A stretch of 64,000 bases of DNA from Haloarcula sp. CBA1129 (GTDB lineage Archaea; Halobacteriota; Halobacteria; Halobacteriales; Haloarculaceae), in assembly GCF_008729015.1 (NCBI RefSeq), contig NZ_RKSM01000001.1, positions 1,612,001-1,676,000 of the forward strand, written 5' to 3'. The notes beneath the pieces were generated by a model that was not told where the DNA came from, did no database searches, and saw only the letters and a list, made by a program, of their open reading frames with translations. A program made the position numbers and the translations under genes. Below, one piece after another: positions 8,976 to 18,194 of the stretch (positions within the stretch are counted from its first letter, which is position 1; the number at the start of each line of letters is the position of its first letter).

Positions 8976-9389
8976 ATGAGTAATCCATGGATCGCCATCG
9001 GCGCGCTCGCGGTCGTGGCACTAGCCATCCCACTGACGATGATGGCAGTTTCGAGCCTCTTGCGGCCTAGCGTGCCGGAACAAGGCAAACGCACCACCTA
9101 CGAGTCCGGTGAAGTGCCGACTGGCAGCAGTCGACAGATCAAGTTTAATATCCAGTACTACATGGTCGCGCTGCTGTTCGTCGTCTTCGACATCGAGACC
9201 GTCTTCATCTTCCCGTGGACGGTCATCTACAGCGATGCCGTCGCTGAAGTCGGGATGCCAACGGCACTGCTACCGATGGTCGTATTCATCGGGATTCTCG
9301 CCATCGGACTCGGTTGGGCCTGGCGTAACGGCGCAGTTCAGTGGGTGCGCAGTCCGCGCGCCACGAAGGGGGCAGACACATATGAGTAG
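8976..9389 (+). CDS. nuoA: Complex I subunit A (NuoA)
   Basis: A 137-residue membrane subunit with three hydrophobic segments (about 6-28, 59-82, 92-112). The family hallmark loop is visible: YESGEVPTGSSR, which carries the conserved E/G/P pattern near the quinone chamber, followed by FNIQYYMVALLFVVFDIETVF. It belongs to the membrane arm of the proton-pumping NADH/F420H2-type quinone oxidoreductase. It is the first gene of the operon, and its stop codon overlaps nuoB by 8 bases. Confidence 0.93.
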   Translation: MSNPWIAIGALAVVALAIPLTMMAVSSLLRPSVPEQGKRTTYESGEVPTGSSRQIKFNIQYYMVALLFVVFDIETVFIFPWTVIYSDAVAEVGMPTALLPMVVFIGILAIGLGWAWRNGAVQWVRSPRATKGADTYE

Positions 9390-10074
9390 TGACCAGACAC
9401 CACCGGCCGTCGAAGACGTATCGACACAGGAGGCCCGCATGGGTGACGGGGCCGACGACCGCTTCAACTCGACGCTACGCGAGGCGTTCGGGTCGACGCC
9501 GTTCATCCTGACCAAGTTCGACAAGTTCATGAACTGGGTCCGGGGCTCCTCGATGTTCATGCTGCAGTTCGGAATCGCCTGCTGCAGCATCGAGATGATC
9601 CACACCTACGCGATCAAGCACGACCTCGACCGCTTCGGGTCAGGGGTGCCACGCGCGTCTCCACGGCAGGCGGACGTCATCATCGTTCCGGGCACCATCG
9701 TCTCGAAGTTCGCGCCGCGGATGAAACGCGTCTACGACCAGATGCCCGAGCCGAAGTTCGTCGTCTCGATGGGATCCTGTACCATCTCCGGCGGCCCGTT
9801 CCAAGAAGGGTACAACGTCATCAAGGGCGCGGAGGAGGTCATCCCGGTCGACATCCACGTCCCGGGCTGTCCGCCACGCCCCGAGGCACTCATCTACGGC
9901 GTCGCCAAGCTCCAAGAGCGCATCGCCGAGGGCGAGTCCTCGCCGGTGACAGTCAAACCCTACGAACTGGAGCAGTTCGGCGACCTCGAACAGGACGAGC
10001 TCGTGGACAAACTCGCCAGCGAAATCGACGAGGAGGATCTCGTCATGCGGTACAACTGGAACGACTCCCCATAA
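9382..10074 (+). CDS. nuoB: Complex I subunit B (NuoB), carries cluster N2
   Basis: A 230-residue hydrophilic subunit that holds the last [4Fe-4S] cluster (N2) and passes electrons to the quinone. The four ligands are visible: tandem Cys67-Cys68 in GIACCSIEM, Cys133 in MGSCTISGG and Cys163 in VPGCPPRPE. The first 35 residues are an acidic haloarchaeal extension. It begins inside the end of nuoA (8-base overlap), which supports coupled translation. Confidence 0.95.
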   Translation: MSSDQTPPAVEDVSTQEARMGDGADDRFNSTLREAFGSTPFILTKFDKFMNWVRGSSMFMLQFGIACCSIEMIHTYAIKHDLDRFGSGVPRASPRQADVIIVPGTIVSKFAPRMKRVYDQMPEPKFVVSMGSCTISGGPFQEGYNVIKGAEEVIPVDIHVPGCPPRPEALIYGVAKLQERIAEGESSPVTVKPYELEQFGDLEQDELVDKLASEIDEEDLVMRYNWNDSP

Positions 10075-10080
10075 CCTGCC

Positions 10081-11763
10081 ATGAGTTTAGAAAAACCATC
10101 ACGCGATACGGCTCTCGACGTCGGCGTTACGGAGGATGGCCTCGATTACGACGCGCTCGCGGACCTTCTCGGAGGCCATGTCCTCGACCGCGAACAGCAC
10201 CTCAACGCCGAGGGGTTCGTCATCCGTCCCGACGAGGTTCAGGAAGTCCTCTCGACGCTGAAAGAGGAGGCTGGGTTCGACCACTGCGCCTGTGTCACGG
10301 CACAGGAGTACGACGACCGGTACGAATCAATCTACCATCTACGGAAGTACAACGACCCGACACAGGAGCTGTCGATTGTCGTCCCGTCGCCGAAAGACGA
10401 CCCGCACAACGAGTCGGCCGCTCGCGTTTACGATACCGCTGACTGGCACGAGCGGGAAGCCTACGACTTGGTCGGCATCGACTACGACGACCACCCGGAC
10501 CTGCGTCGCATCCTCTTGCCCGAGACGTGGCAGGGCCATCCGCTGAGCAAGGACTACAACCAAGACCAGCCACAGATCGTCTCGCTGCGCGAGCACGCGA
10601 ACCCGCTTGAGGACGACAAGCGAAGCGAGGACGACCCGGACACGATGTTCGTCAACATCGGTCCCCACCACCCGGCAACCCACGGCGTGCTCCACGTCGA
10701 AACGGTGCTTGATGGCGAGCAGATCGCCGACCTCGAGCCCGATATCGGGTACCTGCACCGCTGTGAGGAGCAGATGTGCCAGCAGGGCACCTACCGCCAC
10801 CAGATCATGCCGTACCCCGACCGGTGGGACTACATTTCCGCTGGTATCCTCAACGAGTGGGCGTACGCGCGCGCTGCCGAGGACCTCGCGGATATCGAGG
10901 TCCCAGAGTACGCACAGGTCATCCGGACGATGTCCGCGGAGATGTGCCGGATCGCCTCACACGAGCTCGCGCTGGCGACGTTCGCGCTGGACGTGTTCGG
11001 CGACTTCACCGCCGTCTTCCAGTACGGCATCCGCGACCGCGAGATCGTTCAGAACCTGCTTGAAGACCTGACCGGCCAGCGGCTGATGTTCAACTACCTC
11101 CGACTGGGTGGCGTTGCTTGGGACCTGCCCGAACCCCGCGAGGAGTACTTCGAGAAGATCCGCGACTTCCTCGACGACCTCCCGCACAAGCTCGAGGAGA
11201 TCCACGATCTCGTTACTGGCAACGAGATCTTCCAGATGCGGTGTGTCGACACCGGTGTCCTCTCGAAAGAACAGGTCAAGCAGTACGGTGCAACCGGTCC
11301 CGTGGCACGCGGTTCGGGCGTCGACTACGATATCCGGCGCGACGATCCGTACGGCTACTACGACGAACTCGACTGGAACGTCGTCACCGAACAGGGCGGC
11401 GACAACTTCAGTCGCGTCCTCGTCCGCCTCCGCGAAGTCGAGGAATCGGCCCGCATCATCGAACAGTGTGTCGACCTGCTGGAGCAGTGGCCGGAAGACG
11501 ACCGCGAGATTCAGGCCAACGTCCCGCGGACGCTTCGGCCGGACCCCGACAAGGAGATCTACCGCTCCGTCGAGGGCGCGAAGGGCGAACTCGGTATCTA
11601 CATCCGCTCGGATGGGACGGACAAGCCGGCACGGTTCAAGATCCGCAGCCCGTGCTTCTCGAACCTGCAGACGCTGCCGGAGATGTCTCAAGGCGAGTAC
11701 ATCCCTGACATGATCGCTTCGCTCGGGAGCCTCGACATCGTCCTCGGGGAGGTGGACCGGTAA
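10081..11763 (+). CDS. nuoCD: Fused complex I subunits C and D (NuoCD)
   Basis: A 560-residue fusion. The first 190 residues match NuoC (DLRRILLPETWQGHPLSKDY at its end). The remainder matches the 49-kDa/NuoD subunit, beginning with NIGPHHPATHGVLH, the stretch whose His contacts the quinone. A typical NuoD C-terminus (RSPCFSNLQTLPEM and GSLDIVLGEVDR) closes the protein. NuoD and NuoB together form the quinone-reducing site. Fusion of C and D also occurs in some bacteria. The stop codon shares one base with the nuoH start. Confidence 0.95.
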   Translation: MSLEKPSRDTALDVGVTEDGLDYDALADLLGGHVLDREQHLNAEGFVIRPDEVQEVLSTLKEEAGFDHCACVTAQEYDDRYESIYHLRKYNDPTQELSIVVPSPKDDPHNESAARVYDTADWHEREAYDLVGIDYDDHPDLRRILLPETWQGHPLSKDYNQDQPQIVSLREHANPLEDDKRSEDDPDTMFVNIGPHHPATHGVLHVETVLDGEQIADLEPDIGYLHRCEEQMCQQGTYRHQIMPYPDRWDYISAGILNEWAYARAAEDLADIEVPEYAQVIRTMSAEMCRIASHELALATFALDVFGDFTAVFQYGIRDREIVQNLLEDLTGQRLMFNYLRLGGVAWDLPEPREEYFEKIRDFLDDLPHKLEEIHDLVTGNEIFQMRCVDTGVLSKEQVKQYGATGPVARGSGVDYDIRRDDPYGYYDELDWNVVTEQGGDNFSRVLVRLREVEESARIIEQCVDLLEQWPEDDREIQANVPRTLRPDPDKEIYRSVEGAKGELGIYIRSDGTDKPARFKIRSPCFSNLQTLPEMSQGEYIPDMIASLGSLDIVLGEVDR

Positions 11764-12803
11764 TGCAGTCGGCGCCGTTGCCCGAGACACTCGCGAACCT
11801 GCTTGGACTCGACCCCAACAGCACGGCCGTGATGATCGTCATGAGTCTCATCGGCGCGGGGCTCATCGGGACGCTCATGATGACGAACACGGCGCTTGCC
11901 GGCCCGTGGGCAAAGCGGAAGATCACCGCTGCGTTCACTGACCGCATCGCCGTCGACCGGATCGGCCCGTACGGGCTGTTCATTATCGTGGCTGACGCCG
12001 TTCGCCTGCTGTCGAAGGAACTCATCGTTCCCGAGGGCGTCGACCGACCGGCATGGGACCTCGCACCGCTCATTATTGCGAGCACCGCACTGCTTGGCTT
12101 TGCCGTGATCCCGATGGGGAACGGCATCCAGCTCGCCGATCCCGAGGTCGGTCTGGCATACGTGTTTGCGACAGCCTCCATGGCTTCCGTCGGTCTCGTG
12201 ATGGCCGGGTACGCGTCGAACAACAAGTACTCGTTCCTCGGCGGCCTGCGTGCGGTCGCACAGAACCTCGCCTACGAGATTCCGCTCATCCTGACGGGCG
12301 CGTCGGTGGTCATCTTCGCCGGCTCGCTCCAGATGAGCGAGATCGTCGCGGCCCAGCAGCAGTCCCTCATCGGCCCGCTGCCGTCGTGGTATGCCTTCGT
12401 GAACCCGTTCGCGTTCGTCCTCTTTATGATCGCGAATCTCGCGGAGGTCGGCCGGAACCCGTTCGATATTCCGGAAGCGCCAACTGAGATTGTCGCTGGG
12501 TACCAGACCGAGTACTCCTCGGTGTACTTCGTCCTCGTCTATCTCGGGGAGTTCATTCACATCTTCCTCGGCGGGGCGATCATCGCCACGATCTTCCTCG
12601 GTGGGCCGGCCGGTCCGGTCCTCCCGGGCATCGTCTGGTTCCTCATCAAGATCTGGGGCGTCTTCCTGTTCACGCAGTGGGCCCGTTCTGCGGTGCCCCG
12701 CGTCCGGATCGACCAGCTTATCGAGATCGGCTGGAAGGGAATGCTGGTGCTGTCGCTGGCGAACCTACTGCTGACCGCGGTTATCGTCGGGGTGACCGTC
12801 TGA
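11763..12803 (+). CDS. nuoH: Complex I subunit H (NuoH)
   Basis: A 346-residue membrane subunit with eight or nine hydrophobic helices that connects the quinone site to the proton-pumping arm. Diagnostic stretches are AVDRIGPYGLF-type sequence after the first helix, AYEIPLIL in the middle, EVGRNPFDIPEAPTEIVAGY, and EYSSVYFVLVYLGEF. The start codon overlaps the nuoCD stop by one base (TAATG), so translation is probably coupled. Confidence 0.95.
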   Translation: MQSAPLPETLANLLGLDPNSTAVMIVMSLIGAGLIGTLMMTNTALAGPWAKRKITAAFTDRIAVDRIGPYGLFIIVADAVRLLSKELIVPEGVDRPAWDLAPLIIASTALLGFAVIPMGNGIQLADPEVGLAYVFATASMASVGLVMAGYASNNKYSFLGGLRAVAQNLAYEIPLILTGASVVIFAGSLQMSEIVAAQQQSLIGPLPSWYAFVNPFAFVLFMIANLAEVGRNPFDIPEAPTEIVAGYQTEYSSVYFVLVYLGEFIHIFLGGAIIATIFLGGPAGPVLPGIVWFLIKIWGVFLFTQWARSAVPRVRIDQLIEIGWKGMLVLSLANLLLTAVIVGVTV

Positions 12804-12853
12804 TGACGGTCACGCGAACCGACCCACGAGCGACCGGAGGTGACCTGTCATGA
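12803..12853 (+). CDS. 16-codon open reading frame bridging nuoH and nuoI
   Basis: An ATG at 12803 overlaps the nuoH stop codon (TGATG), and its own TGA at 12851-12853 overlaps the ATG of nuoI (ATGA). It encodes MTVTRTDPRATGGDLS, which matches no family known to me. Its 3' half contains the perfect Shine-Dalgarno sequence for nuoI (GGAGGTGA, 12836-12843, six bases before the ATG). It may be a leader peptide that keeps ribosomes moving between the two genes, or a chance frame. Confidence 0.3.
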   Translation: MTVTRTDPRATGGDLS

Positions 12854-13311
12854 TCGGAATCCTGAAATCAATGGCGACGACGATGAAACACGCCCTCGAC
12901 GGGGAGACGTTCACGGTGGAGTACCCGGACGTCGCTCCCGAGGTGAGCCCCCGCTTCCGTGGCGTCCACAAGTGGAGCCAAGAGCGGTGTATCTGGTGTC
13001 GGCAGTGTGAGAACGTCTGCCCGAACAACACGATCCAGATCGTGATGGACGAGCAGCGCAACGGCGAGCAGTACAACCTCCACATCGGCCAGTGTATCTA
13101 CTGCCGGCTGTGTGAGGAAGTCTGTCCGACCGACGCCATCCTGCTGACCCAGAACTTCGAGTTCACCGCGGACACGAAAGACGAGTTCGCCTACGACAAG
13201 GAACAGCTCAAGAACGTGCCGTGGTACAAGGACATTGACCCGCTTGAGTCACGCGAGCCCGACCGGGGCGCGTGGATCGGCGAGGGCGACGGCGAAGTGG
13301 ATTACCAGTAA
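12850..13311 (+). CDS. nuoI: Complex I subunit I (NuoI), 8Fe ferredoxin-like
   Basis: A 153-residue iron-sulphur subunit carrying two [4Fe-4S] clusters (N6a and N6b) in the peripheral arm. Two ferredoxin motifs are visible, CxxCxxCxxxC at Cys47-57 and again at Cys82-92, each followed by Pro. These clusters feed electrons to NuoB. As the operon lacks NuoE, F and G, this subunit is the likely docking point for the unknown electron donor. Shine-Dalgarno GGAGGTGA sits six bases upstream of the start. Confidence 0.94.
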   Translation: MIGILKSMATTMKHALDGETFTVEYPDVAPEVSPRFRGVHKWSQERCIWCRQCENVCPNNTIQIVMDEQRNGEQYNLHIGQCIYCRLCEEVCPTDAILLTQNFEFTADTKDEFAYDKEQLKNVPWYKDIDPLESREPDRGAWIGEGDGEVDYQ

Positions 13312-13597
13312 CTCTTCTGGACGGCTTTCAACGATTCTCTGCCGGGACAAGCGTCGCGACTGTCCTGTGTTCGTGTTGATGTGACTCGCCGAAATGGCCG
13401 CCCGCTCAGTGAGACCTTCCACTCTCCCCCGAAGTAGCGCAACGGTCTCCACCACGAGAACCTCCCCAACCAGTGATAGGTGTTCGCCAACAGGCGGGAG
13501 TGGCCCGAAATATGGGGGTCATACCGGAAAACAGTGGCTTAGTGGCGAGACGAAAGAGGAATCTTCAAAGGGACGCCGCAAAGACTCTCCAAGTAAG
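13312..13597 (+). other. 286-base gap inside the complex I operon
   Basis: The operon genes elsewhere overlap or abut, but nuoI and nuoJ1 are separated by 286 bases. An open frame from 13394 continues into nuoJ1, but its Ser/Arg-rich translation does not look haloarchaeal. No clear TATA box was found; the AT-richer stretch at 13506-13518 is a weak candidate. The gap may hold an internal promoter or an RNA processing site. Confidence 0.3.
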
Positions 13598-13867
13598 ATG
13601 GCACTGGCAGAGTCAATTGCGTTCGCGCTGTTCGCTATGGTAACGGTGAGCAGCGCTGCGGGCGTCGTGTTAGTCCGGGACGTCTGGCACTCGGCGCTGT
13701 TACTGGGCGTGTCACTCGTCAGCGTCGCAGTGTTCTACGTCATGAACCAGGCGGCGTTCGTCGCAACCATGCAGATCCTGGTATACGTCGGCGGCGTCCT
13801 TGTCCTCATCACCTTCGCGGTGATGCTGACCCGCGAGGACGAGTCGGTGATCGAGGTGACACCATGA
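13598..13867 (+). CDS. nuoJ1: Complex I subunit J, N-terminal part (NuoJ1)
   Basis: An 89-residue membrane protein with three helices, corresponding to the first half of a normal NuoJ. VWHSALLLGVSLVSVAVFYVM followed by FVATMQILVYVGGVLVL is the characteristic NuoJ core with the pi-bulge helix. The second half is the next gene. The stop overlaps the start of nuoJ2 (ATGA at 13864-13867). The 68-residue upstream extension in frame was rejected because its composition is unlike a NuoJ N-terminus. Confidence 0.88.
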   Translation: MALAESIAFALFAMVTVSSAAGVVLVRDVWHSALLLGVSLVSVAVFYVMNQAAFVATMQILVYVGGVLVLITFAVMLTREDESVIEVTP

Positions 13868-14262
13868 CTACAAAGCCCGAACTACAGACCGAGGGGAGTT
13901 TCGTCGCGGGACTAGCCGCTGTTGCCCTGTTTGTCGTCCTCGGGGCTGTGTTTATGGGTGTCTCGTTTCCCACGCCAGCAGGCTTCGGTGAGGGAGCGGC
14001 GATAACCAAGAGCCTCGGCGCGGCAATGTTCGATATCGCCCCGAGCGCGATTATGGACGAGGGTGAGACGGCTGTTCCCGGTGAAGGGTTCCTCGTCGCC
14101 TTCGAGGTCATCGACATCGTGCTGGTGGCCGCACTCGTCGGGGCCGTCATGCTCGCCCGACGGGAAGTCGCTGGCGAGTCAGTAACGCTCGGTGTCGAAA
14201 CCACGGAAGACGACGACATGGCCGTTGCCGCTGACGGTGGTCCGGGAGGTGACGACTCGTGA
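13864..14262 (+). CDS. nuoJ2: Complex I subunit J, C-terminal part (NuoJ2)
   Basis: A 132-residue protein with two hydrophobic helices (about 15-36 and 80-100) joined by a loop, the C-terminal half of NuoJ. The last helix, AFEVIDIVLVAALVGAVMLARRE, matches the NuoJ end. A hydrophilic acidic tail follows. The split of NuoJ into two overlapping genes is a fixed arrangement here (ATGA overlaps on both sides) rather than a fresh frameshift. Confidence 0.85.
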   Translation: MTTKPELQTEGSFVAGLAAVALFVVLGAVFMGVSFPTPAGFGEGAAITKSLGAAMFDIAPSAIMDEGETAVPGEGFLVAFEVIDIVLVAALVGAVMLARREVAGESVTLGVETTEDDDMAVAADGGPGGDDS

Positions 14263-14561
14263 TTCCGGCTGAGACGTATCTCCTCCTGTCGGCGGCGATA
14301 TTCTGTATCGGCCTGTTCGGCATCCTCACGCGACGGAATGCGCTTATATTCCTGATGTCCGTCGAGCTAATGCTGAACGCTGCGAACATCAACCTCGTCG
14401 CGTTCTCGCTGCAACACGGGAACCTCACCGGTCAGGTGTTCAGCCTGTTCACGATGGCACTCGCCGCCGCGGAGGTCGCCATCGGGATCGGTATCATCCT
14501 AGTCCTGTACCGCAACTTCTCAGACGTGGACGTGACGAAGGCGACGACGATGAGGTGGTAA
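14259..14561 (+). CDS. nuoK: Complex I subunit K (NuoK)
   Basis: A 100-residue membrane subunit with three helices, homologous to MrpC. It has the conserved glutamates of the family: SVELMLNAANINLVAF and AAAEVAIGIGIILVLYRN, which lie in the membrane proton path. It starts with GTG overlapping the nuoJ2 stop codon, preceded by GGAGGTGA (14245-14252) six bases away, which decides this start. Confidence 0.94.
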   Translation: MIPAETYLLLSAAIFCIGLFGILTRRNALIFLMSVELMLNAANINLVAFSLQHGNLTGQVFSLFTMALAAAEVAIGIGIILVLYRNFSDVDVTKATTMRW

Positions 14562-14564
14562 CAG

Positions 14565-16658
14565 ATGGCTGCATTCACATACGCTCCGGCGATTGTCCTG
14601 CTGCCGTTCGTATCGTTCCTCGTCGCGCTGTTTGCCGGCGACCGCATGCCGAAAGGCGGCGCGCTCGCTGGCATCACCGCGACGGGTGGATCGCTCCTGC
14701 TGTCAATCTGGGTCGCGCTGACAGTGGCCGGCGGTGAGGTCCACAACGAGATACTGTATCAGTGGACCACGAGCGTCGAGTCACTCCAGCTCAATTTCGG
14801 ACTCCTGTTGGATCCGCTGTCGGCGCTCATGCTGCTTATCGTCTGTCTCATCTCGTTCCTCGTTCACATCTTCTCGCTGGGTTATATGAACGACGAGGGC
14901 GAGACTGGCCTCCCGCGCTATTACGCCGGGCTCGGCCTGTTCACGGCGAGTATGCTCGGGTTCGTCGTCGCCAACAACCTCCTGATGGCGTTCATGTTCT
15001 TCGAGCTGGTGGGCCTGTGTTCGTACCTGCTCATCGGCTTCTGGTTCCGCGACGACGGGCCGCCGAGCGCCGCGAAGAAAGCATTCTTGGTCACCCGCTT
15101 CGGTGACTACTTCTTCCTCATCGGCGTCGTCGGCATCTTCGCCACCTTCGGGACCGGCCTGTTCGCCCCCATCACACAGGGTGGCGAAGTGGTCGCCGAG
15201 AGCTTCCCGATGCTTGCCGAACACGCTATCGTCGACGGTGAGGTTGCGGGCATCGCAATGCTTGAAACGGTCGGCATGGGGCCACAGCAATGGTTTACCG
15301 TGCTGGGTCTCCTCGTGCTGGGCGGCGTTGTCGGTAAGTCCGCGCAGTTCCCACTGCATACGTGGCTGCCCGACGCGATGGAAGGTCCGACGCCGGTCTC
15401 GGCACTGATTCACGCGGCGACGATGGTCGCAGCCGGTGTGTACCTCGTCGCGCGTATGTACGGTTTCTACGCCCTCTCGCCGACGGCGCTGGCCGTTATC
15501 GCCCTCATCGGCGGCTTCACCGCGCTGTTTGCGGCAACGATGGGGCTGGTCAAACAGGAAATCAAGCAGGTGCTCGCGTACTCCACTATCTCCCAGTACG
15601 GGTATATGATGCTCGCGCTGGGCTCGGGTGGCTACATCGCCGCGGTCTTCCACCTGACGACCCACGCCGTGTTCAAGGCGCTCCTGTTCCTCGGCGCGGG
15701 GTCGGTCATCATCGCCATGCACCACAACGAGAACATGTGGGACATGGGCGGTCTGAAACAGCGGATGCCGGTGACGTACTGGACGTTCCTCGCCGGCTCG
15801 CTCGCGCTGGCCGGCATCGTTCCGTTCGCTGGCTTCTGGTCGAAAGACGAGGTGCTGTACGAGGCGCTTATCCACGGCTTCGGCACTGAAGGCGGCCTCG
15901 GAACAGCCTACCTCATTGCGTACGCGATGGGGCTATTGGCCGTGTTCTTCACCGGCTTCTACACCTTCCGGATGGTGTATCTGACCTTCCACGGTGACGC
16001 GCGCTCGGACACCGCTCGTGATCCCGAACCGGTTCGCTGGAACGTTAAGGGCCCGCTGACGGTGCTTGGCATCCTCGCGACAACGATCGGGTTCATCAAC
16101 ATGGCCCCGGTCGCGAAGCTCACCGGCGCTCATATCGACTTCCTGCATAAGTGGCTGACTGGCCCCGATGAGGGTGGCTGGCCTGCGGCGCTCAACACTG
16201 GACTGCACCACTACGAAGGCCTCCTGCACGATGTTGCGCACGTCACGAAAGGCCACCCGCTCGGTGAGACGACGACGCTGCTCGCTTCCGCAGGTGTCTC
16301 GCTCGGGCTGGCCCTCGCCGGTGTGCTCGTCGCTCGGAGCCTCTATGCCGGTGCCGATCCGGTCGAGCATACGGACAAGCTTGGCGGTCTGAAGACGCTA
16401 CTCATGCACAACTACTATCAGGACGAATATCAGGTGTGGCTCGCGACGGGTGTCACCTACCCGCTCGCCCGTGTGATGAACAAGTTCGACCAAGGTGTCG
16501 TCGACGGTGTCGTCAACGGCATCTCCAGCGTGAGCCTGTTCGGCGGCAGCCGCATCCGACGCATCCAGTCCGGCGTCGTCAGCAACTACGCGACGCTGCT
16601 GACGTTGGGGCTCGTGCTCTTGCTTGCCGCCTTCGGCGTCATGGGAGGGTGGTTCTAG
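14565..16658 (+). CDS. nuoL: Complex I subunit L (NuoL), antiporter-like
   Basis: A 697-residue antiporter-like subunit, the distal proton pump of the membrane arm. N-terminal LLLDPLSALMLLIVCLISF and the core GKSAQFPLHTWLPDAMEGPT followed by VSALIHAATMVAAGVY are diagnostic, including the conserved Lys and His of the proton channel. The C-terminal extension after about residue 500 contains the amphipathic lateral helix region and an additional membrane helix, as in bacterial NuoL. It begins three bases after nuoK. Confidence 0.95.
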   Translation: MAAFTYAPAIVLLPFVSFLVALFAGDRMPKGGALAGITATGGSLLLSIWVALTVAGGEVHNEILYQWTTSVESLQLNFGLLLDPLSALMLLIVCLISFLVHIFSLGYMNDEGETGLPRYYAGLGLFTASMLGFVVANNLLMAFMFFELVGLCSYLLIGFWFRDDGPPSAAKKAFLVTRFGDYFFLIGVVGIFATFGTGLFAPITQGGEVVAESFPMLAEHAIVDGEVAGIAMLETVGMGPQQWFTVLGLLVLGGVVGKSAQFPLHTWLPDAMEGPTPVSALIHAATMVAAGVYLVARMYGFYALSPTALAVIALIGGFTALFAATMGLVKQEIKQVLAYSTISQYGYMMLALGSGGYIAAVFHLTTHAVFKALLFLGAGSVIIAMHHNENMWDMGGLKQRMPVTYWTFLAGSLALAGIVPFAGFWSKDEVLYEALIHGFGTEGGLGTAYLIAYAMGLLAVFFTGFYTFRMVYLTFHGDARSDTARDPEPVRWNVKGPLTVLGILATTIGFINMAPVAKLTGAHIDFLHKWLTGPDEGGWPAALNTGLHHYEGLLHDVAHVTKGHPLGETTTLLASAGVSLGLALAGVLVARSLYAGADPVEHTDKLGGLKTLLMHNYYQDEYQVWLATGVTYPLARVMNKFDQGVVDGVVNGISSVSLFGGSRIRRIQSGVVSNYATLLTLGLVLLLAAFGVMGGWF

Positions 16659-18194
16659 ATGTGGGTCGCTGCACTCTTGCTCGTGACCCTGCTCGGGACC
16701 GGCCTCGTGTTCCTCTCGCCTGACCGGTACGCCGGCAAGCTCGCCGCCGCCGTCAGTGCGGTGCCGGCGCTTGGCAGCATCTACATGTACTGGGTGTACC
16801 TCACGCAGTACGGTGGCACGGGTAACGCGTTGCTGTCACCCGCCGACATCGCCTTCGGCCAGCAGATCCCTTGGATCACGCTGGGTGAGCTTGAGGTGTC
16901 GTACTACGTCGGCCTCGATGGCATCAGTATGCCACTGCTCGCGCTGACGACGGTGCTGACGACGCTGGCCATCGTCTCGGCGTGGACGCCAATCGACGAG
17001 CGCCAGTCCCAGTTCTACGGGCTGATGCTGTTCATGGAAGTGAGCCTCATCGGCGTGTTCTCCGCGCTCGATTTCTTCCTCTGGTTCGTCTTCTGGGAGG
17101 GCGTCCTCATCCCGATGTACCTGCTCATCGGCGTGTGGGGCGGCCCGCGCCGGAAGTATGCCGCTATCAAGTTCTTCGTGTACACGAACGTGGCGTCGCT
17201 GGTCATGTTCGCGGGCCTGTTCGCGCTCGTGTTCAGCACTGACCTCACGTCGCTGTCCCTGCCCGCGATGGCCGAGGCGTTCCGCACCGCGAGCGGGTTG
17301 CCGACCATCGCCGGCGTGAACCTGATGACGATTTCGTTTATCCTGATGTTCTTCGGGTTCGCAGTGAAGGTGCCCGTCTTCCCGCTGCACACGTGGCTGC
17401 CAGACGCACACGTCGAGGCCCCGACGCCGGTGTCGGTCATGCTGGCCGGCGTCCTCCTGAAGATGGGGACCTACGCACTGCTGCGGTTCAACTTCACAAT
17501 GCTCGCTGACACGGCGCGCCAGCTCGCGGTACCGCTGGCCATCATCGGCGTCGTCAGCGTCATCTACGGCGCGATGCTCGCGCTGGCACAGCGCGATCTC
17601 AAGCGCATCGTCGCCTACTCCTCGATCTCGTCGATGGGCTATGTCATCTTGGGCTTAGTTGCGTTCACGCCCTACGGCATGGGCGGGGCGACCTTCCAGA
17701 TGATCGCCCACGGCCTCATCTCGGGGCTGATGTTCATGTGCGTCGGTGTCATCTACAACACGACCCACACGCGCATGGTCGGCGACATGTCCGGCCTCGC
17801 GGACCGCATGCCATGGACGGTCGGCATCTTCGTCGCCGCCGCCTTCGGCTACATGGGCCTGCCGCTGATGGCTGGCTTCGCCGGAGAGTACTTCATCTTC
17901 CAAGGGTCGTTCAACGCGCCGACGCTGGGCGGGGCCGCGCCGGTGCTCACGTCGCTGGCGATGTTCGGTATCGTCATCGTCGCCGGCTACCTGCTGTGGG
18001 CCATGCAGCGCACGCTGTTCGGAGCCTTCAGTCTGGAGACGGACTACGAGGTCAGCCCAGCCGCGTTCCACGATGTCGCGCCGCTGGCTGTGTTGCTCCT
18101 GCTGGTCATCGCACTCGGTGTCGCGCCGGATCTCTCCTTTGCCATGATACAGGACTCGATTTCACCGGTCCTCGAAATCGGAGGTGGTGCATAG
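16659..18194 (+). CDS. nuoM: Complex I subunit M (NuoM), antiporter-like
   Basis: A 511-residue proton-pumping subunit with about 14 helices. Diagnostic segments are YYVGLDGISMPLLALT, the glutamate-containing FFLWFVFWEGVLIPMYLLIG, KVPVFPLHTWLPDAHVEAPT and SVMLAGVLLKMGTYALLRF. The ATG follows the nuoL TAG directly, and the gene abuts nuoN. Confidence 0.95.
   Translation: MWVAALLLVTLLGTGLVFLSPDRYAGKLAAAVSAVPALGSIYMYWVYLTQYGGTGNALLSPADIAFGQQIPWITLGELEVSYYVGLDGISMPLLALTTVLTTLAIVSAWTPIDERQSQFYGLMLFMEVSLIGVFSALDFFLWFVFWEGVLIPMYLLIGVWGGPRRKYAAIKFFVYTNVASLVMFAGLFALVFSTDLTSLSLPAMAEAFRTASGLPTIAGVNLMTISFILMFFGFAVKVPVFPLHTWLPDAHVEAPTPVSVMLAGVLLKMGTYALLRFNFTMLADTARQLAVPLAIIGVVSVIYGAMLALAQRDLKRIVAYSSISSMGYVILGLVAFTPYGMGGATFQMIAHGLISGLMFMCVGVIYNTTHTRMVGDMSGLADRMPWTVGIFVAAAFGYMGLPLMAGFAGEYFIFQGSFNAPTLGGAAPVLTSLAMFGIVIVAGYLLWAMQRTLFGAFSLETDYEVSPAAFHDVAPLAVLLLLVIALGVAPDLSFAMIQDSISPVLEIGGGA

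Noticed and set aside
13394-13597. 68-codon N-terminal extension of nuoJ1
   Set aside because: Ser/Arg-rich and not acidic, unlike haloarchaeal proteins, while NuoJ homologues begin at the first membrane helix.
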